Assembly: GCF_030409315.1 (NCBI RefSeq)
Contig: NZ_JAUFPS010000026.1
Coordinates: 152,008-216,007, forward strand
Direction of reading: 5' to 3'
Source of the DNA: Mucilaginibacter flavus
Lineage (GTDB): Bacteria > Bacteroidota > Bacteroidia > Sphingobacteriales > Sphingobacteriaceae
DNA: 64,000 nucleotides
Of this stretch, positions 9,304 through 17,363 are shown piece after piece. The translations under genes and the position numbers were made by a program. The stretch's first letter is position 1. Each line of letters opens with the position of its first letter. The notes beneath the pieces were generated by a model. It did not search any database. It was not told the DNA's origin and was given only the letters and a program-made list of their open reading frames with translations.

Positions 9304-9723
9304 GTGATCAACATTGTTTTGCAAACAGTTTACAATCTCGGAAAGCTGAAACTCGTTAACGGGCTTAAAAATATAATCGTTAATATCCGCAATTTTTTTA
9401 GCCCGGTAAATATCATTCAGGTCAATTGATGAACTCAATACATAAATGGCGATTTTTTTTCCCAACTGTGATTTTAATTCCGCAAACTCCCGCATAAATT
9501 CCCAGCCGTCCATAACCGGCATATTAATATCCAGGAATATTACATCGGGCAATTGACGCCTGTTAAACGGGTTTTTTAACCATTGAAAAGCCTGGTCGCC
9601 GTTGTTAAAACTCAATAAGCTGCTGCTAAGCCCTTTTAAATTGATAAGTTTTTTAAAACCAAAGGTAAAGGTTTGGTCGTCGTCAATCAGGCATATCCTT
9701 ACCTCATCCTTCTCTGCTGCCAT
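9280..9723 (-). CDS. single-domain response regulator
   Basis: 147 residues, a receiver domain with no output domain. Acidic pocket D14-D16, phosphoacceptor D65 (LDINMP), switch Ser at 97-98 and Lys K120 followed by Pro are all present, so it should be phosphorylated. It follows the histidine kinase gene by 24 bases, and the two form a two-component pair. Such stand-alone receivers act by protein contact, for example in a relay or on another kinase. The last residues are encoded within a terminator hairpin. Confidence 0.9.
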   Translation of the reverse strand: MAAEKDEVRICLIDDDQTFTFGFKKLINLKGLSSSLLSFNNGDQAFQWLKNPFNRRQLPDVIFLDINMPVMDGWEFMREFAELKSQLGKKIAIYVLSSSIDLNDIYRAKKIADINDYIFKPVNEFQLSEIVNCLQNNVDHKKNCRYK

Positions 9724-9747
9724 TTGCCGGGTATTATATTATTAATA

Positions 9748-11229
9748 TTATATTAGCCTTATTGTAAATTTTGTGCCAATATTTACGGTACTATCTACCT
9801 TTATGCTACCACCCAATGCTTCAATCTGGTTGCGCGTTATAAACAAGCCAATGCCCTTAGCATCAGGGTTTTGATGGAATGTTTTATACATGCCAAAAAC
9901 TTTGTCGCCATAACGTTCCATATCAATGCCAATTCCGTTATCTTCAAAAATGAGGTACACATGGTCACGCTCCTTCAGTGTATAACATTTAACAACCGGC
10001 TTTCTATCGGGCGAACTGTATTTTAACGAGTTAGTAAGCAGGTTTTGTAGTATGCTTTCCATATAAGCGGGTATATAGCTTATTTGAGGGCATTTGCTAA
10101 AGTCATGGTCTATCTGGGCGTCAAGTGCTTCTATATTGCTTTTAAGGGCCGATGTGATGTTGTTAAACAGTGTTTCAAAATCAATGATAGTCCTTTCGTT
10201 CCCAATTTCGGTTTGAATTTTAACGATCTCATTTAAATGATCAATGGTAGTGTTTAAACTATCACTGATTGATTTAATGTGCGAAAAGATTTCAGCACGG
10301 TCTTCCTCAATTTCTGTTTCCTGGTGAAGCTTTACCATAAACTGTAAATTGCCGGTGTGCGATCGCAGGTTGTGCGATACGATGTAGGCAAAGTTTTGTA
10401 GCCGGCGGTTTTGGTCTGTCAATAAATTCAGGGATGATTCAAGTGCCAGGTTTTTCCTTTTTTTATTGTCGATATCCTGAATAATGCCACGTATGGTTAT
10501 ACATTTCCCAAAATCATCAATAACGGGTATTCCCTTGGCTCTTACCCATATCACATTATTTTTTGCTGATCTGAAAAGTAATTCCAACTCATAAGGCTGG
10601 CAAAATTGAACGGTATTATCAATGGCGTTTTTTATTACCGGGCGATGCTGCGGTTCAAAAAAGCTGATGGCTTCCTCTAAAGAAAGTTTAACGTGATTTT
10701 GCAGTTCATAAATGTCATAAAGCTGTTTTGACATTGATAGCCCCATAGTGAGGGTATTAATTTCCCAACTTCCTAATTTGGCAATTTTAACAGCTTCATT
10801 GTAAACCAGATCATTATAAGCGGCCTGTGTTTGAGCCTGCTTATATTGATTGATATTGATGATAGAGCCGTACATGATTTGCCCGGTTTCATCATGGTAT
10901 TTTTTTACCGTACTCTCAAACCAATGATATCCTGATGTTTTGGTAAGGAGCCTTACCTGTAATGGTTGGGCTATGGTATTTTGTTGCTGATTTAAAGCGG
11001 CTAAAAAGGCGGGCTTGTCCTGGTGGTAAAGCAGGTGTTCAAAAAATATATGATTGGAGCATTCTATTTCACCTGGTTCGTAACCTAAAACAGTATAAAA
11101 GCCCGATGACCATTTAATATCTTTTGTAGTAATATTATATTCCCAAATACCGGCATTTATATTATCTATAATTTGAGCAAGGTGTTGCTTGCTATCATCA
11201 GAAAACTTATGCCCGTCAGAAAAACTCAT
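9748..11229 (-). CDS. PAS-domain sensor histidine kinase
   Basis: 493 residues, no signal peptide or membrane segment, so probably cytoplasmic. Two PAS domains lie at about 15-135 and 145-255. The dimerisation helix carries H286 in FAYIVSHNLRS, where Asn replaces the usual Asp/Glu after His, common in Bacteroidota kinases of this type. The ATPase domain has the N box (N396/N400), DNGIGID (430-436) and GIGLF. First gene of a two-gene operon with the response regulator. The ligand cannot be read from sequence; the upstream region holds a palindrome with flanking direct repeats. Confidence 0.92.
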   Translation of the reverse strand: MSFSDGHKFSDDSKQHLAQIIDNINAGIWEYNITTKDIKWSSGFYTVLGYEPGEIECSNHIFFEHLLYHQDKPAFLAALNQQQNTIAQPLQVRLLTKTSGYHWFESTVKKYHDETGQIMYGSIININQYKQAQTQAAYNDLVYNEAVKIAKLGSWEINTLTMGLSMSKQLYDIYELQNHVKLSLEEAISFFEPQHRPVIKNAIDNTVQFCQPYELELLFRSAKNNVIWVRAKGIPVIDDFGKCITIRGIIQDIDNKKRKNLALESSLNLLTDQNRRLQNFAYIVSHNLRSHTGNLQFMVKLHQETEIEEDRAEIFSHIKSISDSLNTTIDHLNEIVKIQTEIGNERTIIDFETLFNNITSALKSNIEALDAQIDHDFSKCPQISYIPAYMESILQNLLTNSLKYSSPDRKPVVKCYTLKERDHVYLIFEDNGIGIDMERYGDKVFGMYKTFHQNPDAKGIGLFITRNQIEALGGSIKVDSTVNIGTKFTIRLI

Positions 11230-11658
11230 ACTTTAAATAACCCCTTTGTTCAATTTATGACACATGCTAATAGTAAAATATGTGCCACAATTATAAAACG
11301 CCCCACATTTACAACTATTGGTTGTAAATGTTTTATAAAACCTGTAAATTTTCAGAATAGTTAGGGGACTTCAAATATAAGATTTGGCGCGATTATAAAT
11401 CACTCAAATACTGATAATTACAAAAAAAAATATTCTCCAAAACTAAACGGAATATTATTAACTCCAATTCTGATAAATTGATGTAAATCGGTTTTTACAA
11501 GCAGGTTTGTTTAACGCTAAATAGAAAAATTAAAATACATGCGTTATACCTGTTTTCGGAATAAATGACCGTAAAATAACCAGGAAGTTTTAAAACTGAC
11601 ATTATGGAGATGTAATGTCCTATTTTACAGGCAATTTTGTAATGAAATTGAGAGCGTG
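11230..11658. other. intergenic region upstream of histidine kinase
   Basis: No convincing gene in 429 bases. It holds the 11305-11331 palindrome (separate entry) and an AT-rich stretch. Near the end a GACATTA/TAATGTC hairpin (11598-11604 and 11613-11619) lies within outer GTAAAATA/TATTTTAC arms, just downstream of the minus-strand alkD-like gene stop, and is a likely terminator for that gene. Confidence 0.5.
11291..11341. promoter_or_regulatory. palindrome with flanking direct repeats, candidate operator
   Basis: A perfect 11-bp inverted repeat ACATTTACAAC / GTTGTAAATGT (11305-11315 and 11321-11331, loop TATTG) is bracketed by direct repeats TTATAAAAC at 11291-11299 and 11333-11341. It lies 62-112 bases upstream of the kinase start, a position suited to an operator. 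The regulator is unknown. Confidence 0.4.
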
Positions 11659-12312
11659 TTACCGTTTTGTTAATTCTGCCAAAGCGTTGTTGGCTATCCA
11701 CCTGGCCGATTTATGGTTTTGTGCCAATATGCGTTCTGCTGTACTTATTGCTTCGACCTTCAGTAACTCATTTTTCTTACCAATTTGCCTTAATGCCCAG
11801 TTTACAGCCTTTTTTACAAAGTTGCGGTTATCCCAGGCTTCGCGCTCGATAATTGTAAAAAAGGGTATAAAAACTTCATTATGGGCTTTCTTGTTGTGTA
11901 CCGCGTATTCGGCCATTAAAACAAAACCGGCACGTTTTACAAACTCTTCTTCACGGGCGCTAAATTCAATCGCTTTGGCTATGGCAAATGGCGTGCGGTC
12001 AAACAGGTTACCGCATACCTGGTCGCAAATATCCCATGAGTAAAAATCATTGGTCCAGCTATTGATTTGTTGTTCGGTAACTAATGCCGGATCATCTACT
12101 AAAGATGCCATAATCCGGGCTTCATGAATGCCTGTATCCCAAAGATCAAGTGCGAGGTTATGATCTTTTTTGATGATTTTGGCTATTTTACGTAAATCGG
12201 GTAATTTAACACCTAATGCCTGTGTGTTATCAATTCCAAAGCGTGTCATACCGGCAAGGTAGGCTGGGTTAGCCTCCTCTTTTAGCACATCTATAATATC
12301 GGCAGCCTGCAT
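11659..12312 (-). CDS. DNA alkylation repair protein, AlkD-like
   Basis: 217 residues of HEAT-like helical repeats typical of AlkD DNA glycosylases, which remove N3/N7-alkylated purines. The N-terminal YLAGMTRFGI..ALGVKLPDLRKIAK segment and the central W-x-x-x-D (SWDICDQVCGN), matching the family's catalytic Trp/Asp, are visible. Its start codon directly abuts the stop of the YciI gene with no spacer, so they form an operon. An AlkB-type repair gene occurs elsewhere in the window (55627) but is not linked. Confidence 0.88.
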   Translation of the reverse strand: MQAADIIDVLKEEANPAYLAGMTRFGIDNTQALGVKLPDLRKIAKIIKKDHNLALDLWDTGIHEARIMASLVDDPALVTEQQINSWTNDFYSWDICDQVCGNLFDRTPFAIAKAIEFSAREEEFVKRAGFVLMAEYAVHNKKAHNEVFIPFFTIIEREAWDNRNFVKKAVNWALRQIGKKNELLKVEAISTAERILAQNHKSARWIANNALAELTKR

Positions 12313-12783
12313 TTAGTCAGAAAAATTCTCGCTTGCGAGGGTATGGTGAATTTTTACAACTTCCATCAAAGCGGCTGAGCAATAAAACGGATGCAACTCC
12401 ATGATCAGCGAACCTGCTTTAATAGCCGGATCTGTTTCTGTTAACGTTTTGGCTTCTTCAAGCGTTTTTACATTAAAAATAAAGATGCCTTTTATTGGCT
12501 GATCATCTAAAAATGGTCCGGCTACTACTAATTTGCCCTCATCGGCCAGTTTGGAAATGTTTTTTAAATGGGCCATTTGTAATTGCATTCGTGCCGCGGA
12601 ATCTTTTAACCGGTTGGGGCCTTCTTTTAAAAAAGCCATTACATACCTTTTCATCCCATATTGATCTGCACCCAGTTTTTTTGCGAGAGCGGCGTCGTAA
12701 GCAGGGTTTACTTTAGATGTATTTTGCGCAAAGCAAGCAACACCTATAAAAATAAGCGCGATAAGCAGGCAGGGTTTTTTCAT
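12313..12783 (-). CDS. exported YciI-like protein
   Basis: 156 residues. A signal peptide of about 19 residues ending CFAQ precedes a YciI-like dimeric alpha/beta domain (KRYVMAFLKEGP..., VVAGPFLDD, GIFIFNVKTLEEAKTLTETDPAIKAG). YciI proteins are related to muconolactone isomerases; catalytic function in exported versions is not established. It is the first gene of a two-gene unit with the AlkD-like gene. Confidence 0.8.
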   Translation of the reverse strand: MKKPCLLIALIFIGVACFAQNTSKVNPAYDAALAKKLGADQYGMKRYVMAFLKEGPNRLKDSAARMQLQMAHLKNISKLADEGKLVVAGPFLDDQPIKGIFIFNVKTLEEAKTLTETDPAIKAGSLIMELHPFYCSAALMEVVKIHHTLASENFSD

Positions 12784-12850
12784 AGGATGGAAGTTTATAT
12801 TTCAGATCTTTTTTGGGGATGTTTTCTATTGTCAAAGAAAGTTATTAGTA

Positions 12851-13090
12851 TTAATTTATTCCCGTCCTATAAAACAAAGTGTTGTGTTTGGTTATAACGA
12901 AGCCCCGAATTTGTTTTTCGTGATTTTCTACCGTGCCTATTTCGGGGTTTTCGGCGATAATCTCAATTATTTTATAGGCTCGAATCACAAAGTTCCGGGT
13001 TACATTATCACCCCATTCTTGTTGAAGATATTCAATAATTAAATTAAAACTGTCACTCGCTCTTCTGTTCCAAACAATTACTTTAGCCAT
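12851..13090 (-). CDS. RelE/ParE-family toxin
   Basis: 79 residues, slightly short for ParE toxins but with the usual parts: N-terminal VIVWNRRASDSFNLIIEYL helix, a GDN-containing helix, the ENPEIGTVE segment and C-terminal strands ending in FYRTGIN. ParE-type toxins inhibit gyrase and RelE-type cleave mRNA; the sequence does not decide between them. It overlaps the upstream antitoxin by 13 bases, indicating coupled translation. Confidence 0.82.
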   Translation of the reverse strand: MAKVIVWNRRASDSFNLIIEYLQQEWGDNVTRNFVIRAYKIIEIIAENPEIGTVENHEKQIRGFVITKHNTLFYRTGIN

Positions 13091-13314
13091 TTATCATGCT
13101 GCTGTTTCATTTGCTCGTGGCTCAACCAGTTTTTTTCATCAAAACTTTCTTCATGAGCCAGTAATAACTCTTGTTTTTCGGCTTCACCCAGGTTTTTCCA
13201 CAAGTCGCCGGTTTGGTTATTGTTTAGCTGTTGTATAAGTTGATAATAACCTTTTAAAAGCTGCTCATCATCAATAGTTTCAATTAAATGATGGAAATCT
13301 TCTTTTATGTTCAT
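13078..13314 (-). CDS. antitoxin of ParE/RelE-type pair
   Basis: 78 residues, helical and acidic, without an obvious N-terminal DNA-binding fold. Its C-terminal half (KNWLSHEQMKQQHDKWLK) resembles the toxin-wrapping tail of short Bacteroidota antitoxins. It precedes and overlaps the toxin gene by 13 bases, the classic antitoxin-first order. The assignment rests mainly on this context. Confidence 0.75.
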   Translation of the reverse strand: MNIKEDFHHLIETIDDEQLLKGYYQLIQQLNNNQTGDLWKNLGEAEKQELLLAHEESFDEKNWLSHEQMKQQHDKWLK

Positions 13315-13419
13315 CGCTCCTGATTAATAATGTCAAATTACAAAATTCTTTTCAATAACAAAAAAGCCAACTTTTACCCTATTTAAGAAACTAATGGCTT
13401 GGGGATTTAGGCCGAGCCA

Positions 13420-13450
13420 AACTTGCGAAGTTTTTAAAACTTCGCAAGTT
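13420..13450. repeat. dispersed palindrome, copy A
   Basis: A perfect 15-bp stem AACTTGCGAAGTTTT / AAAACTTCGCAAGTT lies between the toxin-antitoxin pair and hppD. Related copies lie at 17306, 18160 and 61979. Probably a transcription terminator or a REP-like element. Confidence 0.75.
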
Positions 13451-13480
13451 TTCACATGCTCATAAATCCGATATCCCAAA

Positions 13481-14605
13481 TCAGAGATTTCCTCTCAACT
13501 CTTGTTCGCGCTCAATAGCTTCAAACAAGGCTTTGAAATTGCCGGCCCCGAATGATTTGGCCCCTTTGCGCTGAATAATTTCAAAGAAAAGGGTAGGCCT
13601 GTCTTCGATGGGTTTTGTGAAAATTTGTAGCAGGTAGCCTTCATCGTCCCTGTCAACCAAAATACCTAATTGTTTTAGTGGCCCAAGGTCTTCATCAATA
13701 TGGCCAACACGGTCGGTGAGTTCATCGTAATAGGAGGTAGGTACCGTTAAAAATTCCACGCCGCGGCTTTGTAAGTCTGTTACGGTAGCCACAATATCAT
13801 GTGTAGCCAGGGCTAAGTGTTGTACGCCTTCTCCTTCGTAAAATTCGAGGTATTCTTCAATCTGCGATTTCTTTTTGCCCTCTGCCGGTTCGTTGATTGG
13901 GAATTTAACGAAACCATTGCCGTTGCTCATTACCTTGCTCATGAGTGCAGAGTATTCGGTAGAGATCATTTTATCATCAAAGGTTAAGATGTTTTTAAAG
14001 CCTAAAACTTCTTCGTAGAAATTAACCCATTCGTTCATTTTATGCCAGCCTACGTTACCCACGCAGTGGTCTACATACAATAAACCGGTATCGGTTGGGT
14101 TGTAGGTAGTTTCATGCTTTTCATAACCCGGTAAAAACAATCCTTTATAGTTTTTACGTTCGATAAAAAGGTGAACGGTTTCGCCATACAACTTAATGCC
14201 GCTGGTACGAACTTCTCCATTCTGATCGCTTAGTGTTACTGGCTGCTGATAGGGTTCTGCACCACGGCTAACTGTTTGATCAAAAGCGTCGTAAGCATCA
14301 TCAACCCAAAGGGCTAATACCTTTACGCCGTCGCCATGTTTTTTAATATGCTCGGCAATCAGGTGCTCTGAGTGCAGGGGAGTAGTTAATACTATCCTGA
14401 TTTTTCCCTGTTGTAAAACGTAAGATGCGCGGTCTCGCACGCCCGTCTCCGGCCCGGCATAAGCCAGATCCTGGAAACCGAAGGCGGTTTTATAAAAGTG
14501 AGCGGCCTGCTTGGCGTTGCCCACATAAAATTCAACATAATCTGTACCGTTTAAGGGTAAAAAGTCTGTTGTAGTAGTTGGTGTATCTATAGTTTGTGTG
14601 TTCAT
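13481..14605 (-). CDS. hppD: 4-hydroxyphenylpyruvate dioxygenase
   Basis: 374 residues, full length. It converts 4-hydroxyphenylpyruvate to homogentisate, the second step of tyrosine breakdown. Two VOC-type halves are visible, with iron ligands H180 (YVDHCVGNV), H263 (VQHLALAT) and E342 (LFFEIIQRKG) and the C-terminal gating helix with FGAGNFKALFEAIE. It lies 91 bases downstream of hmgA on the same strand, probably one operon. Confidence 0.96.
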   Translation of the reverse strand: MNTQTIDTPTTTTDFLPLNGTDYVEFYVGNAKQAAHFYKTAFGFQDLAYAGPETGVRDRASYVLQQGKIRIVLTTPLHSEHLIAEHIKKHGDGVKVLALWVDDAYDAFDQTVSRGAEPYQQPVTLSDQNGEVRTSGIKLYGETVHLFIERKNYKGLFLPGYEKHETTYNPTDTGLLYVDHCVGNVGWHKMNEWVNFYEEVLGFKNILTFDDKMISTEYSALMSKVMSNGNGFVKFPINEPAEGKKKSQIEEYLEFYEGEGVQHLALATHDIVATVTDLQSRGVEFLTVPTSYYDELTDRVGHIDEDLGPLKQLGILVDRDDEGYLLQIFTKPIEDRPTLFFEIIQRKGAKSFGAGNFKALFEAIEREQELRGNL

Positions 14606-14610
14606 TGTTT

Positions 14611-14645
14611 TTTAATTAGTGAATTAGCGAGTTAGTGAATTAGTG
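14611..14645. repeat. short tandem repeat between hmgA and hppD
   Basis: Degenerate 8-9 nt units (AATTAGTG, AATTAGCG, AGTTAGTG, AATTAGTG) lie just upstream of the hppD start. They are of the same kind as the arms of the long hairpins elsewhere, but no complementary arm is seen nearby. Confidence 0.5.
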
Positions 14646-14696
14646 ATTTTAACGGGGATACTACCTTTCGCCTTTCAGCTTTTACCTTTCACCTCA

Positions 14697-15854
14697 TTAC
14701 ATCTGCCAGCTTTTATAATAATTCTCGTCCTCAATTTTTATCGCGTCTTCGGTCAGCATTAGCGGCCTGAAGGGGTCTATCATTACTGCCAGTTCGTCGG
14801 TTGATTCTTTGCCTATTGATTTTTCTACCGAACCAGGATGCGGACCGTGTGGTATGCCACCCGGATGCAGGGTGATTTGGCCTTTAACCACGCTTTTGCG
14901 GCTCATAAAATCGCCATCTACATAGTATAACACCTCGTCGCTATCTACATTGCTATGATTGTACGGCGCAGGGATAGAGAGCGGGTGATAATCAAATTTG
15001 CGGGGCACAAAGGAGCAAATAACAAAGTTGTTGCCTTCAAAAGTTTGATGCACTGGTGGTGGCTGGTGCAGCCTGCCGGTTATGGGTTCAAAATCATGAA
15101 TGGATAACGCCCAGGGATAGTGGAAGCCATCCCAGCCGATAAAATCAAAAGGATGTGTGCCGTAGATGTATGGATAAATGAGGCCTTGTTTTTTAATGAG
15201 TATTTTGAAATCGCCATGTTCGTCGTAAGTTTTCAGATCGGCGGGGCGCTTGATGTCGCGCTCGCAATAGGGCGAGTGTTCCATCAGTTGCCCGTATTGG
15301 TTACGGTAACGTTTGGGCGGGCGGATTGGGCTAAAACTTTCAATAATAAATAACCTGTTTTGTGTACTGTTAAATTCCATTTGGTAAATGGTACCGCGCG
15401 GAATTACCAGGTAGTCGCCATATTGAAATTTGATATTGCCGAAGCCCGTTTTTAGCGTTCCCGAACCTTCATGAATAAAAACCACCTCATCGGCCTGACT
15501 ATTTTTGTAAAAATAATCTGTCATGGATTGGCGTGGCGCGGCCAGCGAAATATGCAGATCGCTGTTTACCAACACGGGCTTACGGCTTTGCAGGTAATCA
15601 TCTTCCGGCTTCACGTTAAACCCAATGAGACTGGTATGCTTCAGGTGCTTTTCGCGCGCTATTTTGGGCTCAACGCTGTAGGGCTCGCCCAGGGTTTTAA
15701 CAATAGTTGGCGGGTAGGCATGGTAAACCAGCGAATACAGGCTTGAAAAACCTTCGGTAGATACCAGTTCTTCGGCATAAAGTGTACCATCGGGCTTACG
15801 GAATTGCGTATGCCGTTTAGGCGGAATAGCTCCTAATGAGTGATATACAGGCAT
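14697..15854 (-). CDS. hmgA: homogentisate 1,2-dioxygenase
   Basis: 385 residues, the shorter bacterial form. It opens the homogentisate ring to maleylacetoacetate. The cupin core shows VIPRGTIYQMEF, a C-terminal half with YYVDGDFMSRKSV and the HPGGIPHGPHPGSVEKS segment carrying iron ligands. It is upstream of hppD, with the fumarylacetoacetase gene divergent across a 436-base intergenic region. Maleylacetoacetate isomerase is not in the window. Confidence 0.95.
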   Translation of the reverse strand: MPVYHSLGAIPPKRHTQFRKPDGTLYAEELVSTEGFSSLYSLVYHAYPPTIVKTLGEPYSVEPKIAREKHLKHTSLIGFNVKPEDDYLQSRKPVLVNSDLHISLAAPRQSMTDYFYKNSQADEVVFIHEGSGTLKTGFGNIKFQYGDYLVIPRGTIYQMEFNSTQNRLFIIESFSPIRPPKRYRNQYGQLMEHSPYCERDIKRPADLKTYDEHGDFKILIKKQGLIYPYIYGTHPFDFIGWDGFHYPWALSIHDFEPITGRLHQPPPVHQTFEGNNFVICSFVPRKFDYHPLSIPAPYNHSNVDSDEVLYYVDGDFMSRKSVVKGQITLHPGGIPHGPHPGSVEKSIGKESTDELAVMIDPFRPLMLTEDAIKIEDENYYKSWQM

Positions 15855-15908
15855 AATGTTTTAATTGGTTGAAAATAAAACGTTTAAAGTACCAGGATAG
15901 TTTCGGAA

Positions 15909-15960
15909 GTGCTTAAATATGTGTACAGCAATGGCATACAAGTTATATACACGTGCTTAA
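15909..15960. promoter_or_regulatory. repeat cluster upstream of hmgA, candidate operator
   Basis: Direct repeats GTGCTTAA at 15909-15916 and 15953-15960 are 44 bases apart. Between them lies an inverted pair, TGTGTA (15920-15925) and TACACG (15948-15953). The symmetry 55-105 bases upstream of hmgA suggests a regulator binding site; which regulator is unknown. Confidence 0.35.
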
Positions 15961-15987
15961 GTAATATTTAAGAAAGTGAAGGGGTAA

Positions 15988-16095
15988 TTAGTATTGAGCC
16001 AACACAATTTTGGCAAGCACAGCATCCCTGAACGATGATGCATCGCTCATTGAGGTAAGCCCCAGGGAAAAAAGAAAATGCTTTTGGATACTCAT
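15988..16095 (-). CDS. possible 35-residue peptide upstream of hmgA
   Basis: ATG to TAA, 35 codons, beginning MSIQKHFLFSLGL and ending AKIVLAQY. It lies 133 bases upstream of hmgA on the same strand. The middle (TSMSDASSFRDAVLAKIVLAQ) could form an amphipathic helix. It has five aromatic residues (F7, F9, F22, Y35 and H6 nearby) but no run of Tyr or Phe codons, so a classical attenuation leader is not obvious. No family recognised. It may be a small protein, a leader peptide or chance. Confidence 0.3.
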   Translation of the reverse strand: MSIQKHFLFSLGLTSMSDASSFRDAVLAKIVLAQY

Positions 16096-16150
16096 GGTTT
16101 GTATAGTACGAAGTTAGGTGGTTTATTATTGTGATGCAAGTTTTAGTTTG

Positions 16151-16249
16151 GTGAATGGTTGATTGAGTTTGATTAGGTGAGTAGTTGATTGGTAAAATCA
16201 AACTTCAAATAAAAAACCATTCACTTAATCAACTCAATCAACCACTCAC
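16151..16249. repeat. long tandem-unit hairpin before fumarylacetoacetase gene
   Basis: Arms 16151-16186 and 16215-16249 are built of GGTTGATTGAGT-like units and their complement, about 31 of 35 positions pairing with a one-base offset. The right arm ends 10 bases before the TAGCTTTG box. Similar GTTGATT units occur after murI at 42712. Confidence 0.7.
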
Positions 16250-16259
16250 TAAAATTCCT

Positions 16260-16267
16260 TAGCTTTG
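16260..16267 (+). promoter_or_regulatory. candidate -7 element of fumarylacetoacetase gene
   Basis: TAGCTTTG matches TAnnTTTG and lies 23 bases before the ATG at 16291. No good -33 element is seen; the upstream position is occupied by the hairpin arm. Confidence 0.5.
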
Positions 16268-16290
16268 AAATAACCAACCAAAAACAACCG

Positions 16291-17286
16291 ATGAAATTAG
16301 TATCCTATAAAACGGAAGACCGTGAGCATTTAGGCATTTTTATCAATGGCCATATTTACAATCTTAACTCCTGCGATAAGCTGATTCCTGATAATATGAA
16401 TGAGTTTTTGTGGGGGGGAGATGAATTGATGGACCATGCGCGTAAGGTGCATGCTGCCATAAGCAGCGGCAAAATGGAAGCTAAAGAGGAACTATTTTTT
16501 GAGTTGATGGCCCCGGTACCGCATCCGTCATCATGTAGGGATGCCTATGCCTTCAGGCAGCATGTAGAAACCGCCCGCAGGAACCGCGGCGTGCCTATGA
16601 TTCCCGAGTTTGACCAATACCCTGTATTTTATTTTACAAACCATAACGCCATACAAGGCGCAGGCGAAATTGAGTGTATGCCCGATCATTTCAATAAGCT
16701 TGATTTTGAGCTGGAGGTTGCCGTGGTACTTAATAAAAAGGGGCGCAATATTAGGGCGGCAGATGCGGATAGCTTTATTGCCGGTTTTATGATTATGAAC
16801 GATATGAGCGCCCGTACCCTGCAAATGGAAGAAATGCTGTTAAACCTTGGCCCCGCAAAAGGGAAAGATTTTTCTACAGTACTTGGTCCGTGGCTGGTTA
16901 CACCCGATGAACTGGAAAAATACAAAGTTGCTGCTAAACCGGGGCATACCGGCAATACTTACAACCTAAGTATGAAATGCGTGGTGAATGGCAAAGAAGT
17001 ATCGGCAGGTAATCTGGCCGATATGGAGTGGACCTTTGCCGAAATCATTGAACGCTGCGCCTACGGCTGCGATGTTCTTCCCGGCGATGTAATAGGCTCC
17101 GGCACGGTTGGCACAGGCTGCTTCCTGGAGCTTAACGGGACAGGATTATTGAATGATGCCAGCTACCAGTCTCAATGGCTGCAACCCGGCGATTTAGTTG
17201 AAATGGAAGTAACCGGCCTGGGCATGCTGGGGAACATTATTACTAAAGCCAAAGATGAATTTTCGATATTGGGGCTGAAGAAGTAG
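16291..17286 (+). CDS. fumarylacetoacetate hydrolase family protein
   Basis: 331 residues. It probably cleaves fumarylacetoacetate to fumarate and acetoacetate, the last step of tyrosine degradation. The metal site E140, E142 and D171 (FELEVAVVL ... IMNDMSARTLQ) and the DVIGSGTVGTGC loop are present. Length and layout fit the short FAH-family form rather than the 420-residue fungal/animal enzyme, so the exact substrate rests on its position next to hmgA-hppD, divergently placed. Confidence 0.88.
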   Translation: MKLVSYKTEDREHLGIFINGHIYNLNSCDKLIPDNMNEFLWGGDELMDHARKVHAAISSGKMEAKEELFFELMAPVPHPSSCRDAYAFRQHVETARRNRGVPMIPEFDQYPVFYFTNHNAIQGAGEIECMPDHFNKLDFELEVAVVLNKKGRNIRAADADSFIAGFMIMNDMSARTLQMEEMLLNLGPAKGKDFSTVLGPWLVTPDELEKYKVAAKPGHTGNTYNLSMKCVVNGKEVSAGNLADMEWTFAEIIERCAYGCDVLPGDVIGSGTVGTGCFLELNGTGLLNDASYQSQWLQPGDLVEMEVTGLGMLGNIITKAKDEFSILGLKK

Positions 17287-17305
17287 TGATTGGTTAGACG
17301 TCCCC

Positions 17306-17339
17306 AGACTTCCGAAGTTTTTGAAACTTCGCAAGTTTT
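17306..17339. repeat. dispersed palindrome, copy B
   Basis: AGACTTCCGAAGTTT / AAACTTCGCAAGTTT with one central C-C mismatch, between convergent genes. Same family as 13420, 18160 and 61979; preceded by CCCC as in copy C. Confidence 0.7.
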
Positions 17340-17363
17340 TCATTGCTAAATCATTTCGTTATC

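Larger units (their letters stand above)
15855..16290. other. divergent control region of the tyrosine catabolism genes
   Basis: 436 bases between hmgA and the fumarylacetoacetase gene. It contains the direct/inverted repeat cluster at 15909-15960, a 35-codon minus-strand frame at 15988-16095, a long tandem-unit hairpin at 16151-16249 and a TAGCTTTG box at 16260-16267 (each listed separately). Confidence 0.6.

Noticed and set aside
11615..12043. 142-codon plus-strand frame opposite the AlkD-like gene
   Set aside because: Antisense to a gene with recognisable catalytic residues and lacking any motif of its own.
15968..16201. 77-codon minus-strand frame overlapping the hmgA leader
   Set aside because: Composition is erratic and it runs through the tandem-unit hairpin; the shorter 35-codon frame in another phase is the better candidate.
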